Positions 5,917 to 12,812 of a stretch of DNA of 29,806 nt are shown in pieces. This DNA comes from a virus. Location: positions 1-29,806 of IMG/VR virus record IMGVR_UViG_3300009008_001514; one strand, 5' to 3'. A model generated the notes under the pieces. That model was not told the DNA's origin. It was given only the letters and a program-made list of their open reading frames with translations, and did not search any database. Each line of letters begins with the position of its first letter. Positions within the stretch are counted from its first letter, which is position 1. A program made the position numbers and the translations under genes.

Positions 5917-6868
5917 TGCCAGCCTAACACCTTCGTTAATGGGGCTATACGGCTCGCCACTTAAAGTTTTTGAGCAGATGCGGACAGGCCAATGGGACGA
6001 TCTGTCTCAAGTAGCGTCAGTCCAGTTTGGACAGCTAATGGAAAAATGGGTGGCAGAAAAAGCATGCGAAATGCTGAAAATGGATGCGTTCAAGTGTCCA
6101 TATTATCTAGGTGCAAGGTCAGGTACGTGGCTGACCTGCTCGAAGGATTTTCATATGGCTGACGAATCTGAAGGAAGGTGGGCAATGGAATGCAAAACGA
6201 CTAGCTCTTTTGGCACAAAGAAACAACTAGGTTCGCACCTTTCTTCAGATACAAGCCTCGCCTACGAGACTCAATGCCAACATCAAATGATGGTAGACGA
6301 GCTTGATGGCGTTTACAATGCGGTTCTATGTCTGGAGAACCGTCATTCTATCCCCAACGCAGTTCGTCACTTGCAGGATGGCGTCCCTGCTGGCGAGATC
6401 ATGCGTGAGATCCCACATGAACTGAAGATTTTCGTGATCAAACGTAACGAAGAAGCGATTACGCAGATACGAAATTATCTGGTGAAGTGTCGGGAGTTGT
6501 TTGTAACAGGGGGTTCCCCGCCTGCTGACCCATCCAGTCACCTGTCTGTCTATCTGAAGTCGAAGGATCGTAACGGCATGTTCGTAGAAGCTGACGAGAA
6601 GACAGAGAATCGCATCCAACGCATCCAGTCTCTCAAGAAAGAGAGTAAGCACTTGGCTGAGGAAGCCAAGTATCTTGAGAACGAGCTGATGAAGGCTTTG
6701 GAAGATGCGACAGGGTACACGTGGGAAGGTGAGAAACGGTTTGAAGTCAGGCAAATCGAATCAAATCGATTCGACTCAACTCGATTCAAATCAGATCACC
6801 CATCACTTGCAGAACAGTACATCAAAACCTCAACCTCAAACCAAGTTAAGATTTATGACAGAGCGTAA
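5795..6868 (+). CDS. YqaJ-type viral exonuclease, PD-(D/E)XK fold, 357 aa
   Basis: The family makes lambda-exonuclease-like enzymes that resect double-stranded ends and pass 3' single strands to an annealing partner. Visible signs, in order, are an N-terminal GHFSASLTPSLMGLYGSPLK block like the family's SASxxxAxLGxxPY region, the catalytic Asp in SKDF (D118), the E-x-K pair in MECKTT (E132, K134), and YETQCQHQMMV, the Q-x-Q-H helix typical of YqaJ. A coiled coil (residues about 268-305) and a conserved-looking RFDSTRFKSDHPSLAEQY end follow. I chose ATG 5795; an in-frame TTG at 5768 is weaker. The stop overlaps the ERF gene by 14 bases, pairing nuclease and annealase as a recombination module. 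Confidence 0.85.
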   Translation: MIIPVPKTYQPKAEILYQSSKLSLKEFSEKKIEWGKAGHFSASLTPSLMGLYGSPLKVFEQMRTGQWDDLSQVASVQFGQLMEKWVAEKACEMLKMDAFKCPYYLGARSGTWLTCSKDFHMADESEGRWAMECKTTSSFGTKKQLGSHLSSDTSLAYETQCQHQMMVDELDGVYNAVLCLENRHSIPNAVRHLQDGVPAGEIMREIPHELKIFVIKRNEEAITQIRNYLVKCRELFVTGGSPPADPSSHLSVYLKSKDRNGMFVEADEKTENRIQRIQSLKKESKHLAEEAKYLENELMKALEDATGYTWEGEKRFEVRQIESNRFDSTRFKSDHPSLAEQYIKTSTSNQVKIYDRA

Positions 6869-7793
6869 TCTTAAAATTGAACAGCGCATTGCTCACGTAA
6901 AACGTGACCTGTGCGAGCAAGGTATCGCCAAGGCGAACCAAACCAACTTTGGCGGGAAGTACAAGTATCGTGGTGTCGATTCCACGATGGCTACAGTATC
7001 CAGTCTTCATGCGAAGTACGGTGTTAATTTCAGCATCAACAGGATCGATCACTTCAACGTAGCCCAGCAGGGTAATAATACACATATTACATGCTTATTT
7101 GTAATGCGGTTCTCATCATCTGACGACAAGAGTGATTACGTTGAACATGTATGTATTGGGGAAGGTTTTGATCAAGGTGATAAGGCATCTGGGAAAGCCC
7201 ACTCTTATGCTTATAAGAATGGGATGTTTAGCTTCTACGAAATCCCTGTCGAGGGACAGGAAGTTGATTCGTATGACCCAAGAATTGATAACGAAGCATC
7301 AGCCGATAAGTCTGAGCTTGATGCGAAGAGTGAGAACAGCATCCCGATGCCAGACAAGGTGAAGGATGCTGTAAGGGAAGCCAGTGATTCGGATTTTCTA
7401 GGTGGTGCACCAGTTTCTGAAGAAAAAGGATCCCCAGCCAAAGAAGTCAAAGAGCTTCGGGCTAAACAAAAAGCGAAGAAGGCTGAGAAGGAAGAGCATC
7501 AGAAGCTGTCCTTAAAAGAGCAGGCAATTGAACGGTTGTCAAACGCATCAGCTACACTGGCTGAATTCTGTGAAACAGACACCTATAGTTTGGAAGAAGG
7601 CAAGCAGGCCAGAAAGTTTCTTGTCGATATATTGAACAAAGACAAGAAGTTGCTTGAATTAACCGATGAGGCTGACTCTGTTGTGCGGGAGATGCTGAAA
7701 CACACAAAGGAGAAGATTACTAGGATGGAGACAAGCAAGACCAGCGAAGCTGTTGCTGACCTTGCTCGGAAGAAAATGGAAGAGATGGGCTAA
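6855..7793 (+). CDS. erf: ERF-family single-strand annealing protein, 312 aa
   Basis: ERF proteins anneal complementary single strands in phage recombination and genome circularisation. The N-terminal domain shows GKYKYRGVDSTMATVSSLHAKYGV (from residue 34) and the Gly/Asp/Lys block GEGFDQGDKASGKAHSYAYK (residues about 98-117), both hallmarks of the family. Residues about 140-230 are a polar linker and 235-312 a basic coiled-coil-like tail. I chose ATG 6855, inside the end of the exonuclease gene; the frame reads back to 6705 but that part is antiphase to the exonuclease. The coupling to YqaJ is the usual exonuclease-annealase pairing. Confidence 0.8.
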   Translation: MTERNLKIEQRIAHVKRDLCEQGIAKANQTNFGGKYKYRGVDSTMATVSSLHAKYGVNFSINRIDHFNVAQQGNNTHITCLFVMRFSSSDDKSDYVEHVCIGEGFDQGDKASGKAHSYAYKNGMFSFYEIPVEGQEVDSYDPRIDNEASADKSELDAKSENSIPMPDKVKDAVREASDSDFLGGAPVSEEKGSPAKEVKELRAKQKAKKAEKEEHQKLSLKEQAIERLSNASATLAEFCETDTYSLEEGKQARKFLVDILNKDKKLLELTDEADSVVREMLKHTKEKITRMETSKTSEAVADLARKKMEEMG

Positions 7794-7802
7794 CGTCCTG
7801 CG

Positions 7803-7830
7803 GGTCTGCCAGCGATCAGCTCGGCAGGCC
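7803..7830 (+). other. Stem-loop in the gap before the replication genes
   Basis: GGTCTGCC (7803-7810) pairs with GGCAGGCC (7823-7830) through eight positions, one of them a G-U pair, around a 12-base loop. There is no T-run after it, so it is a poor intrinsic terminator. It sits ten bases after the ERF stop, in the 127-base gap before 7921. It could be an mRNA processing or stability element or a replication structure. Confidence 0.35.
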
Positions 7831-7920
7831 GTTGCTTCCAAGGGGAGCCGTCATTAAACTCGTTCTCGAACTCATCAAGAACCATTGTCAACAGAAAAGC
7901 AAAACAGAGGATATATTTTT

Positions 7921-8868
7921 ATGACAAGACTGGATCGGGAGTCTCCCCTTTTCAGTCTCGTTGTTAAAGGATCTCCACTGATGTATCTGATGCAGATTTA
8001 TGATTACAAAACAGGGGTTTGCCCTACTACTATTCAGCAGATACAAGTCGAATGCGGTTTAACCAGACAGCAGGTTCGGACTGCGCTTAAGAATCTTGAA
8101 AAGGATAATATCCTTACAGTTTCAACTTACGCTGGCGCTATTAAAGGTGAGCGAGGTTTTAGGAAGGTCAGTACGATTACTTTCAACCTTGAGCATGAAC
8201 TCTTCAAAAAACCGAAAGGGTATCTGGGGACAAGCGTAGAGATCCCTACAGTTGAGGTTGAAGAGGGCTACCCGAAAGAGTTTGACGAAGACTGGAAAGT
8301 CTACTGCGGTAAGAGCAGAGACAAGGTAGGCCAGAAGAAACCTGCATACAAGTCTTGGGTGAAGGCTGTCTCGAAACACGGCAGAGATCGTGTTATGCAG
8401 GGCACTATCGCCTATGTAGCGATGTGTGAGAGTAAGAACCCGCCACAATGGAAGAAGAACGGAGCGACTTGGTGGAATGCCAAAGAAGCTCGTTATCTTG
8501 ATACTGAATTTCAGCAGAAGGATCACCCCTCAATAGCGTTCTGGAAGCTGATGAACTCCCCGATGCTGGGGAACATTTTGAACGGTGATTCTAAGATTGT
8601 TATCCAAGGCGATCAGTATATGGCTGAAGCCTTGGTGAGACTTAAGGGCTCTGACCCGTATTTGGGTACGACCCTAGACAGGTTGAGAGATAAGAAATTT
8701 GAGGAAGCCTTTAAGAAAAGTTATGAACTCGCAAAACGGAGTCCGTCACCAAGGACGGAAATATACACAACACATGACCAAACAATCATCTGGAATATCG
8801 GACCCGATATCGATACTGGATCAGAACCGAAGATCGGAGAAAGCACTTCTCGGATCATTAATAGCTGA
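7921..8868 (+). CDS. Winged-helix replication protein, 315 aa
   Basis: This is a likely initiator or helicase loader for phage replication. Residues about 35-70 (CPTTIQQIQVECGLTRQQVR, then TALKNLEKDNILTVS) form a winged helix as in DnaD/RepA-like phage proteins. Residues about 120-190 show the pattern F-x2-DW-x2-Y-x3-K ... A-Y-x-SW-x-KAV ... WKKNGATWWN ... RYLD, which matches the C-terminal domain of many phage replication proteins placed before a helicase. I chose ATG 7921 with GAGG about ten bases upstream; an in-frame TTG lies at 7885. The last 95 bases overlap the helicase gene, and the matching tail is Ser/Thr-rich and probably disordered. Confidence 0.7.
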   Translation: MTRLDRESPLFSLVVKGSPLMYLMQIYDYKTGVCPTTIQQIQVECGLTRQQVRTALKNLEKDNILTVSTYAGAIKGERGFRKVSTITFNLEHELFKKPKGYLGTSVEIPTVEVEEGYPKEFDEDWKVYCGKSRDKVGQKKPAYKSWVKAVSKHGRDRVMQGTIAYVAMCESKNPPQWKKNGATWWNAKEARYLDTEFQQKDHPSIAFWKLMNSPMLGNILNGDSKIVIQGDQYMAEALVRLKGSDPYLGTTLDRLRDKKFEEAFKKSYELAKRSPSPRTEIYTTHDQTIIWNIGPDIDTGSEPKIGESTSRIINS

Positions 8869-10087
8869 TCCAGATTTAATCGAGGGAGTTTACTCCCTTA
8901 TAAGAGCTGACGATTTCGAGTCTGAATCCAACCGTTTTATCTGGGAATCCATCATTGCGATGAACGCACAGGATGTCCCAATCGATGCAACAACCATATC
9001 TTCAAGACTCAAGGGTAAGCAGATAAAGCAGGATTACATTGAAGGTCTGACCCTTTTTAGTCAGAATGACCCTGAACTTGTTAACCAATACGCTCTAGAT
9101 GTTAAGACTGGGGCTTCAGGTAGGAGACTTGTGGAGTTGGGGACATTTTTAGGTGAGCAGATATACGCTGGTGGTGAGCCCGATGAGCTGTTGCAGATAG
9201 CTCAGAAAAGGCTCGACAATCTATCAGAGAACGGGGTCAGAAGGTCTTCCAGTTTCCACGAAGGCTTTCTTAATCTAGTGCAGGTGCTTGATAATCCTGC
9301 ATTGGCGAGCGAGTCGAAGCGCATTCCCACAAAATGGAAGTCTATAGATAAATGGCTGGATGGGGGCCTACAGTTGGGCCAGCTTGATGTGGTTGCTGGA
9401 CGGACTGGGATGGGTAAAACCAGCTTTGCCACCAGCCTAATGACCAACGTGGCAAGTCAGCAGATACCCTGCTTGATGCTATCCATCGAGATGCCAGAAC
9501 CCCAGATCGTCAGAAAGATTCTCTCTGGGTATTGCAGAATTCCAGAATCAAAGCTTTCTCAGCAGGACCTTAATAAGGACGACTGGACTGAAATTTTTTC
9601 GAAGAATAAAGAGCTGAGCGAGTTGCCTGTCTATATAGACGACACCAGCAGAACGCTGTTTGAATGTCTGAACAGTATCCGCAGTCATGTTCGCAGGTAT
9701 GGCGTTCAGTTTGTGGTGTTGGATTATATACAGCGGGTTAAGGTCCCCCAGCGTGATGCGAGGTATCTTGAAGTTGGTGAGATATGTGACGACCTAGCTG
9801 ATCTAGCCAAGCGGATGCAGATCAATATTTGTGTTCTGAGTCAGATCAATCGAGGCGTGGAGAGTCGAGCGACAAGAAAACCAGTGATGAGTGACCTATC
9901 CGAATCTGGGAAGATCGAAGAATCTGCATCACGAATCTTTTTACTGTATCGGGATGAAGCCTACAATCACGATACGAACGATAAGGGTACGGCAGAAGTC
10001 AACCTAGCGAAGAACCGCTTTGGTGGTATAGGTACTACCAAAATGGCATTCGTTAAAGAATACACAATGTTCGCAGATTTAGCATGA
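8774..10087 (+). CDS. dnaB: DnaB-type replicative helicase, 437 aa
   Basis: This is a hexameric 5'-3' helicase that opens the replication fork. The N-terminal helical domain (residues about 20-110) begins with SEKALLGSLIADPDLIEGVY, as in DnaB. The RecA-like ATPase domain has Walker A GRTGMGKTS (residues 209-217, catalytic K215), Walker B ending in VVLDYIQ (D317) and the downstream SQINRGVESR and KNRFGG blocks of the family. The length is close to that of bacterial DnaB. I chose ATG 8774 because the N-terminal domain starts only about 20 residues later, even though this overlaps the previous gene by 95 bases; a TTG at 8699 would lengthen the overlap. No primase domain is seen. Confidence 0.9.
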   Translation: MTKQSSGISDPISILDQNRRSEKALLGSLIADPDLIEGVYSLIRADDFESESNRFIWESIIAMNAQDVPIDATTISSRLKGKQIKQDYIEGLTLFSQNDPELVNQYALDVKTGASGRRLVELGTFLGEQIYAGGEPDELLQIAQKRLDNLSENGVRRSSSFHEGFLNLVQVLDNPALASESKRIPTKWKSIDKWLDGGLQLGQLDVVAGRTGMGKTSFATSLMTNVASQQIPCLMLSIEMPEPQIVRKILSGYCRIPESKLSQQDLNKDDWTEIFSKNKELSELPVYIDDTSRTLFECLNSIRSHVRRYGVQFVVLDYIQRVKVPQRDARYLEVGEICDDLADLAKRMQINICVLSQINRGVESRATRKPVMSDLSESGKIEESASRIFLLYRDEAYNHDTNDKGTAEVNLAKNRFGGIGTTKMAFVKEYTMFADLA

Positions 10088-10188
10088 AAGTAGCTTTTCT
10101 GGCCTTGGTACATCTCGTTTTAGGGATGTACGGGATAGCCCTTGTGATAATGTTTGCTTACTTGTTTACATTAGTTGTTGACAATTAA
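10084..10188 (+). CDS. Small single-pass membrane protein, 34 aa
   Basis: This ORF starts in an ATGA overlap with the helicase stop. Almost the whole chain is hydrophobic (AFLALVHLVLGMYGIALVIM, then FAYLFTLVV), ending in DN, so it is one membrane helix. Its codons 25-30 contain the first copy of the CTTACTTGTTTACATTA repeat, so the end of the gene doubles as regulatory DNA. The role is unknown. Confidence 0.5.
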   Translation: MKVAFLALVHLVLGMYGIALVIMFAYLFTLVVDN

Positions 10189-10211
10189 TACTTACTTGTT
10201 AACATTATAGT
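10157..10211 (+). promoter_or_regulatory. Direct repeats flanking a palindrome: operator or promoter region
   Basis: CTTACTTGTTTACATTA (10157-10173) and CTTACTTGTTAACATTA (10191-10207) are identical at 16 of 17 positions and 34 bases apart. Between them ATTAGTTGT and ACAATTAAT (10170-10189) form a nine-base inverted repeat with one mismatch. TTGACA at 10178-10183 with TAACAT 16 bases further on is a plausible sigma-70 promoter, whose -10 overlaps the second repeat. The arrangement suggests a repressor or activator controlling the genes from 10212 on; a replication origin is an alternative. Confidence 0.5.
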
Positions 10212-10454
10212 ATGTCTAGGATAAGAACAGTAGATAAGGCATTTGAAATAAAGATGCCTAATGCAGGTGAGCGGAATTTATACGCTATTACCGTTTTGGT
10301 GAAGTCTTACACACCTGAGACTGCTATTCAGGACTTTGGGGAAGCAAAACTTTACGGTAAGTATTTCTCCATTGACAGGGTGGATGAGGTTACGGATGAA
10401 GACGGCAATATCGGGTACGTCCCTCATCAACCTGAATCGAAAAACCCTAACTAG
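10212..10454 (+). CDS. Hypothetical protein, 80 aa
   Basis: The ATG lies six bases after the second repeat copy and has no Shine-Dalgarno site, so the true start could be the ATG at 10254 (MPNAGERN). The product reads as a small alpha/beta domain (LYAITVLVKSYTPETAIQDF, then YFSIDRVDEVTDEDGNIG) with a polar tail. It is the first gene downstream of the 10157-10211 control region. I do not recognise the family. Confidence 0.6.
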   Translation: MSRIRTVDKAFEIKMPNAGERNLYAITVLVKSYTPETAIQDFGEAKLYGKYFSIDRVDEVTDEDGNIGYVPHQPESKNPN

Positions 10455-10464
10455 AGCGAAATTT

Positions 10465-11307
10465 ATGGGAACACAAACGCAGATACGCACATCAGTTGGT
10501 GGAATCTTAGAGACAGATGGGCGTAGAAATTACAATGGCAGTGGTTCTAAAAAAAGAATCAAAGAGCAGGTCTTTGTTCTCACCCCAGATCAATTTGACA
10601 TCTTCCCAGATACTGCAAATAGGCTGGGGGAAGGCATAGCCAACTCTCATATCTCTTCTCTCAAGAAGAGCATGAAGGAGTCTGGTTTTATGCAGAGTCA
10701 GCCCATTATTGTAAACGAAGCGATGAATATCGTGGACGGGCATCACAGGTTCGTCTCAGCGAAGGAACTTGGCATTCCTCTTTTCTATAAAGTGGTCCCC
10801 GATGCTGATTTGTACAAATACGCAAAAGCAACATCCGTTGTTAAGCGTTGGACTAGCAACGATTGGGCAGAGTACCACGCCGACAGTGGTGACGATGACT
10901 TCATTAAGCTGAGAGGCTTGATGATCGAATTTGATCTGCGTTTGACTGTAGCAGTGCCACTGGCTGAAGGTACGTCAACAAGAGATCGTAGCTCAACTGT
11001 AGTAAAGATGCGTGACAAAAAAATGAAGGTTGCCAGTTGGGGTGATGCTTTCAAGAGAGCGAAGATGCTCCGAGAAGTCAGATCCATCTCCGCAAAGACA
11101 GCTTCTTATGCTTCTTATCAGAATGCTTGGGTGTCTGTTTCTCGTCATGAGAAATACAACCATCAGCACTTCATGAATAAACTAAGAAGATACGTGAGCT
11201 TCATTCGAGAAGAACCTACAACGAGCCTGTACATCGAAGCCATCCTGAACGTCTACAATTATAGAACGAAGAAGGATAACAAAATTGGTTACAAAGATTT
11301 TAAATAA
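10465..11307 (+). CDS. ParB/Spo0J-like nuclease-fold protein, 280 aa
   Basis: Residues about 37-110 match the ParB N-terminal fold: a strand and P-D-Q-F turn, then a helix (SHISSLKKSMKESGF), QPIIVNEAMNIVDGHHR, and an A-K-E-L-G-I-P helix turn. The DGHHR box (residues 91-95) is the nucleotide-binding or catalytic box of ParB-like proteins (G-x-R-R in ParB itself). No HTH of the plasmid ParB type is evident in the rest, which is basic and helical. In phages, such proteins are annotated as partition proteins, CTPase/nucleases or methylation-linked factors. I chose ATG 10465; the frame reads back to 10336 but would overlap the preceding gene. A truncated parA lies 1.3 kb downstream. Confidence 0.7.
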   Translation: MGTQTQIRTSVGGILETDGRRNYNGSGSKKRIKEQVFVLTPDQFDIFPDTANRLGEGIANSHISSLKKSMKESGFMQSQPIIVNEAMNIVDGHHRFVSAKELGIPLFYKVVPDADLYKYAKATSVVKRWTSNDWAEYHADSGDDDFIKLRGLMIEFDLRLTVAVPLAEGTSTRDRSSTVVKMRDKKMKVASWGDAFKRAKMLREVRSISAKTASYASYQNAWVSVSRHEKYNHQHFMNKLRRYVSFIREEPTTSLYIEAILNVYNYRTKKDNKIGYKDFK

Positions 11308-11316
11308 AAAAATGAA

Positions 11317-11568
11317 ATGACCTTCCGATCAAAATTAACATTAATCATGTCTGAGAAAGGTCTGACGATTCAGGATCTCTCTGACTTACTAAAGGTGTCA
11401 CGTGTGTCTATTTCTCACTGGAGAAACGGGAAACGTACACCCTCAACTGGGAACCTTAAGAGGATGTCTTCTCTTTGGGGCATCCCTGTCGATTCTCTGC
11501 TGGATGATGATCTCGACTTGAAATCATTTCTGGCAACAGAGACTGCCCAGCGAGAGGTGGCAGTATAA
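11317..11568 (+). CDS. XRE/Cro-type HTH regulator, 83 aa
   Basis: Residues 7-62 form a five-helix HTH of the lambda Cro/CI class: LTLIMSEKGLTIQDLSDLLK, then VSRVSISHWRNGKRTPSTGN, then LKRMSSLWGIPVDSLL. The second and third helices (LSDLLKV, VSISHWR) are the DNA-reading pair. It has no CI-like dimerisation or cleavage domain, so it should be a simple Cro-like repressor, probably of early or operon genes. It ends just before a terminator at 11611. It is the best candidate in this window for the protein that reads the recurrent TGTTWWCAT sites, but that is inference. Confidence 0.85.
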   Translation: MTFRSKLTLIMSEKGLTIQDLSDLLKVSRVSISHWRNGKRTPSTGNLKRMSSLWGIPVDSLLDDDLDLKSFLATETAQREVAV

Positions 11569-11610
11569 TCAAACACTCGCAGGTTAAGTCATATGCTACA
11601 TCCTCTACGA

Positions 11611-11644
11611 GAGCAGGGGGAATCATGAACCCCTGCTCTTGTTT
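11611..11644 (+). terminator. Rho-independent terminator
   Basis: GAGCAGGGG (11611-11619) and CCCCTGCTC (11630-11638) form a perfect nine-base stem, extended by A-T at 11610/11639, with a ten-base loop, followed by TTGTTT. It lies between the HTH gene and ssb and would insulate the regulator transcript. The remaining bases of the 11569-11667 gap show nothing else clear. Confidence 0.7.
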
Positions 11645-11667
11645 CAACTTAAAACCAGAGCAATCTT

Positions 11668-12033
11668 ATGTTATGTCAAAACATGTGCGTATTTAGCGGA
11701 AGGGCTGGGAAAGACCCTGAAGCGATCTCAGTCGGCGAGAATACTGTGTTGAAGTTCTCTTTGGCGATTGATTCTCCGAGAAGAAACCAAGACGGAACTT
11801 GGGACAGCAACACCAGTTGGGCTGATTTAGAATTCTGGGAGCAGGGTGAAAGCTCTGTCGGCAACCGTATCCGCAAAGTCAGTAAGGGTGATGTTGTTTC
11901 GGTTCATTGTACATACCGTACCAACAAGAAAGAAATCGATGGTGTTAATCGAACCTTCTACTCGTTCAAGATTCAGAATATCTATCTGAGCGAGTTCCCT
12001 AAACAAGAAACCGATGATATCCCTTATGAATAA
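11668..12033 (+). CDS. ssb: Single-stranded DNA-binding protein (SSB), 121 aa
   Basis: SSB coats single-stranded DNA in replication and recombination. The OB-fold order is visible: VFSGRAGKDPEAI, NTVLKFSLAIDSPRRNQ, WADLEFWEQ (the family's W-x-x-V-x-x-W/F segment), KVSKGDVVSVHCTYRTN and the last strand FYSFKIQNI. The C-terminus ends DDIPYE, close to the DDDIPF tip through which SSB recruits partners, though one or two residues longer. It is shorter than bacterial SSB because the Gly/Gln linker is absent. It lies after a terminator and is followed by an overlapping gene. Confidence 0.8.
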   Translation: MLCQNMCVFSGRAGKDPEAISVGENTVLKFSLAIDSPRRNQDGTWDSNTSWADLEFWEQGESSVGNRIRKVSKGDVVSVHCTYRTNKKEIDGVNRTFYSFKIQNIYLSEFPKQETDDIPYE

Positions 12034-12325
12034 GCCGAGAGGGAAGGGAATTATTTTTCGTAATCGTACCACTGGGGAAGTGAATGCGAAGAAGGGGAAT
12101 ATTTTCAACCCATCTCGTTCTGAGGTTCAAGAGGCAGTCAATCGGTTTCTTGAAGGTGGTGGGGTTATCGAGAAGCTCAGTGAAGAGCTGGGGCTGACAG
12201 CGGATGTCAAAGTGCCCGTCACCGGATTTGCTAGGGCAGGCCACGGGGGTCTTAGTGGGCAGGAAGTAGGGTACGAGATTCCCCGTGAGTCTGCTCTTGA
12301 TTACATAAACTATCCTGCACTATGA
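12026..12325 (+). CDS. Hypothetical protein, 99 aa
   Basis: I chose ATG 12026 (MNKPRGKG), eight bases inside the ssb end; ATG 12014 in the same frame is possible and neither has a clear ribosome site. The N-terminus is basic, the centre helical (SEVQEAVNRFLEGGGVIEKL), then a Gly-rich loop PVTGFARAGHGGLSGQEV. Coupling to ssb hints at a DNA-related job. I do not recognise the family. Confidence 0.6.
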   Translation: MNKPRGKGIIFRNRTTGEVNAKKGNIFNPSRSEVQEAVNRFLEGGGVIEKLSEELGLTADVKVPVTGFARAGHGGLSGQEVGYEIPRESALDYINYPAL

Positions 12326-12549
12326 AAAAAGAAGGCACATATGGAAAAGGCTGGTGGCCTGCTGACGAGATGATGTTCATCCGTCAGATTCCAGAGTTGT
12401 GTGCCGAACGGAACAACGACCCCATAGCTTGTCTCCGTGGCTACCTCAAATCCATCCCAGTAAGGAAGGACTGGGGTCGTTACATTCGTGAGTCTGACAT
12501 TCAAGGCTTCATCTCTGAAGCACATTACCAGATAAAATTATTGAGTTGA
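12322..12549 (+). CDS. Hypothetical protein, 75 aa
   Basis: It begins in an ATGA overlap with the gene before. It has an N-terminal aromatic segment (GWWPADEMMFIRQIP) and a helical rest with two cysteines eleven residues apart in CAERNNDPIACLRG, so no tight metal box. It may be a small accessory DNA-binding protein. The gene is followed after 11 bases by the perfect palindrome at 12561. I do not recognise the family. Confidence 0.65.
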   Translation: MKKEGTYGKGWWPADEMMFIRQIPELCAERNNDPIACLRGYLKSIPVRKDWGRYIRESDIQGFISEAHYQIKLLS

Positions 12550-12560
12550 AGTGATATGAT

Positions 12561-12580
12561 ATGATAACATCTGTTATCAT
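12561..12580. promoter_or_regulatory. Perfect 20-base palindrome (operator) at the parA start
   Basis: ATGATAACA and TGTTATCAT are exact inverse nine-base arms around a TC spacer. The palindrome overlaps the first possible start (12561) and ends in the ATG at 12579. A protein bound here would block the beginning of the parA fragment, as in autoregulated partition operons. The right arm recurs exactly at 5501-5509 in the recombination-operon promoter. Confidence 0.6.
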
Positions 12581-12812
12581 GTCTATTATTACTGTAGGTA
12601 GCACCAAGGGCGGTACTGGTAAATCCACGCTTTCTTCTAACCTTTCTGTATTGCTTAGCACGAATGGTTATGAGACTATGTTGGTGGACACTGATCGCAA
12701 CAACAGTGTCTCGCTCTGGTCAAGGATGCGGGGCGAGAATGCCGTCAAACCCCGTATCCCTACTGTCCTTCTTCTGGACAAAACCCCAGTAACGGAGCTG
12801 GTTAATACCTAA
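12579..12812 (+). pseudogene. parA: ParA/MinD-type ATPase, truncated after the first third
   Basis: The product starts with the deviant Walker A of ParA proteins, KGGTGKST (residues 10-17, signature K10 plus K15), then a helix, YETMLVDTDRNNS and LWSRMR, the usual order in ParA. It stops at residue 77 after KTPVTELVNT, just where the family continues into the Walker B strand (VVIDTPG-like). Full ParA proteins are about 200-260 residues, so two thirds are missing and no ATPase should form. I prefer ATG 12579 (MSIITVGS) over the in-frame 12561. The stop overlaps the giant gene's 3' end by 11 bases. Confidence 0.75.

Noticed and set aside
6326-6754. A 142-residue - strand ORF
   Set aside because: It is antisense to the well-supported YqaJ exonuclease gene.
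6753-6800. Short TCGATTC/GAATC-like repeats
   Set aside because: They encode the conserved-looking C-terminal RFDSTRFKSD part of the exonuclease and are explained by its codons.
10336-10464. Upstream extension of the ParB-like gene
   Set aside because: The extra 43 residues run over the preceding gene in another frame and do not match the ParB fold.
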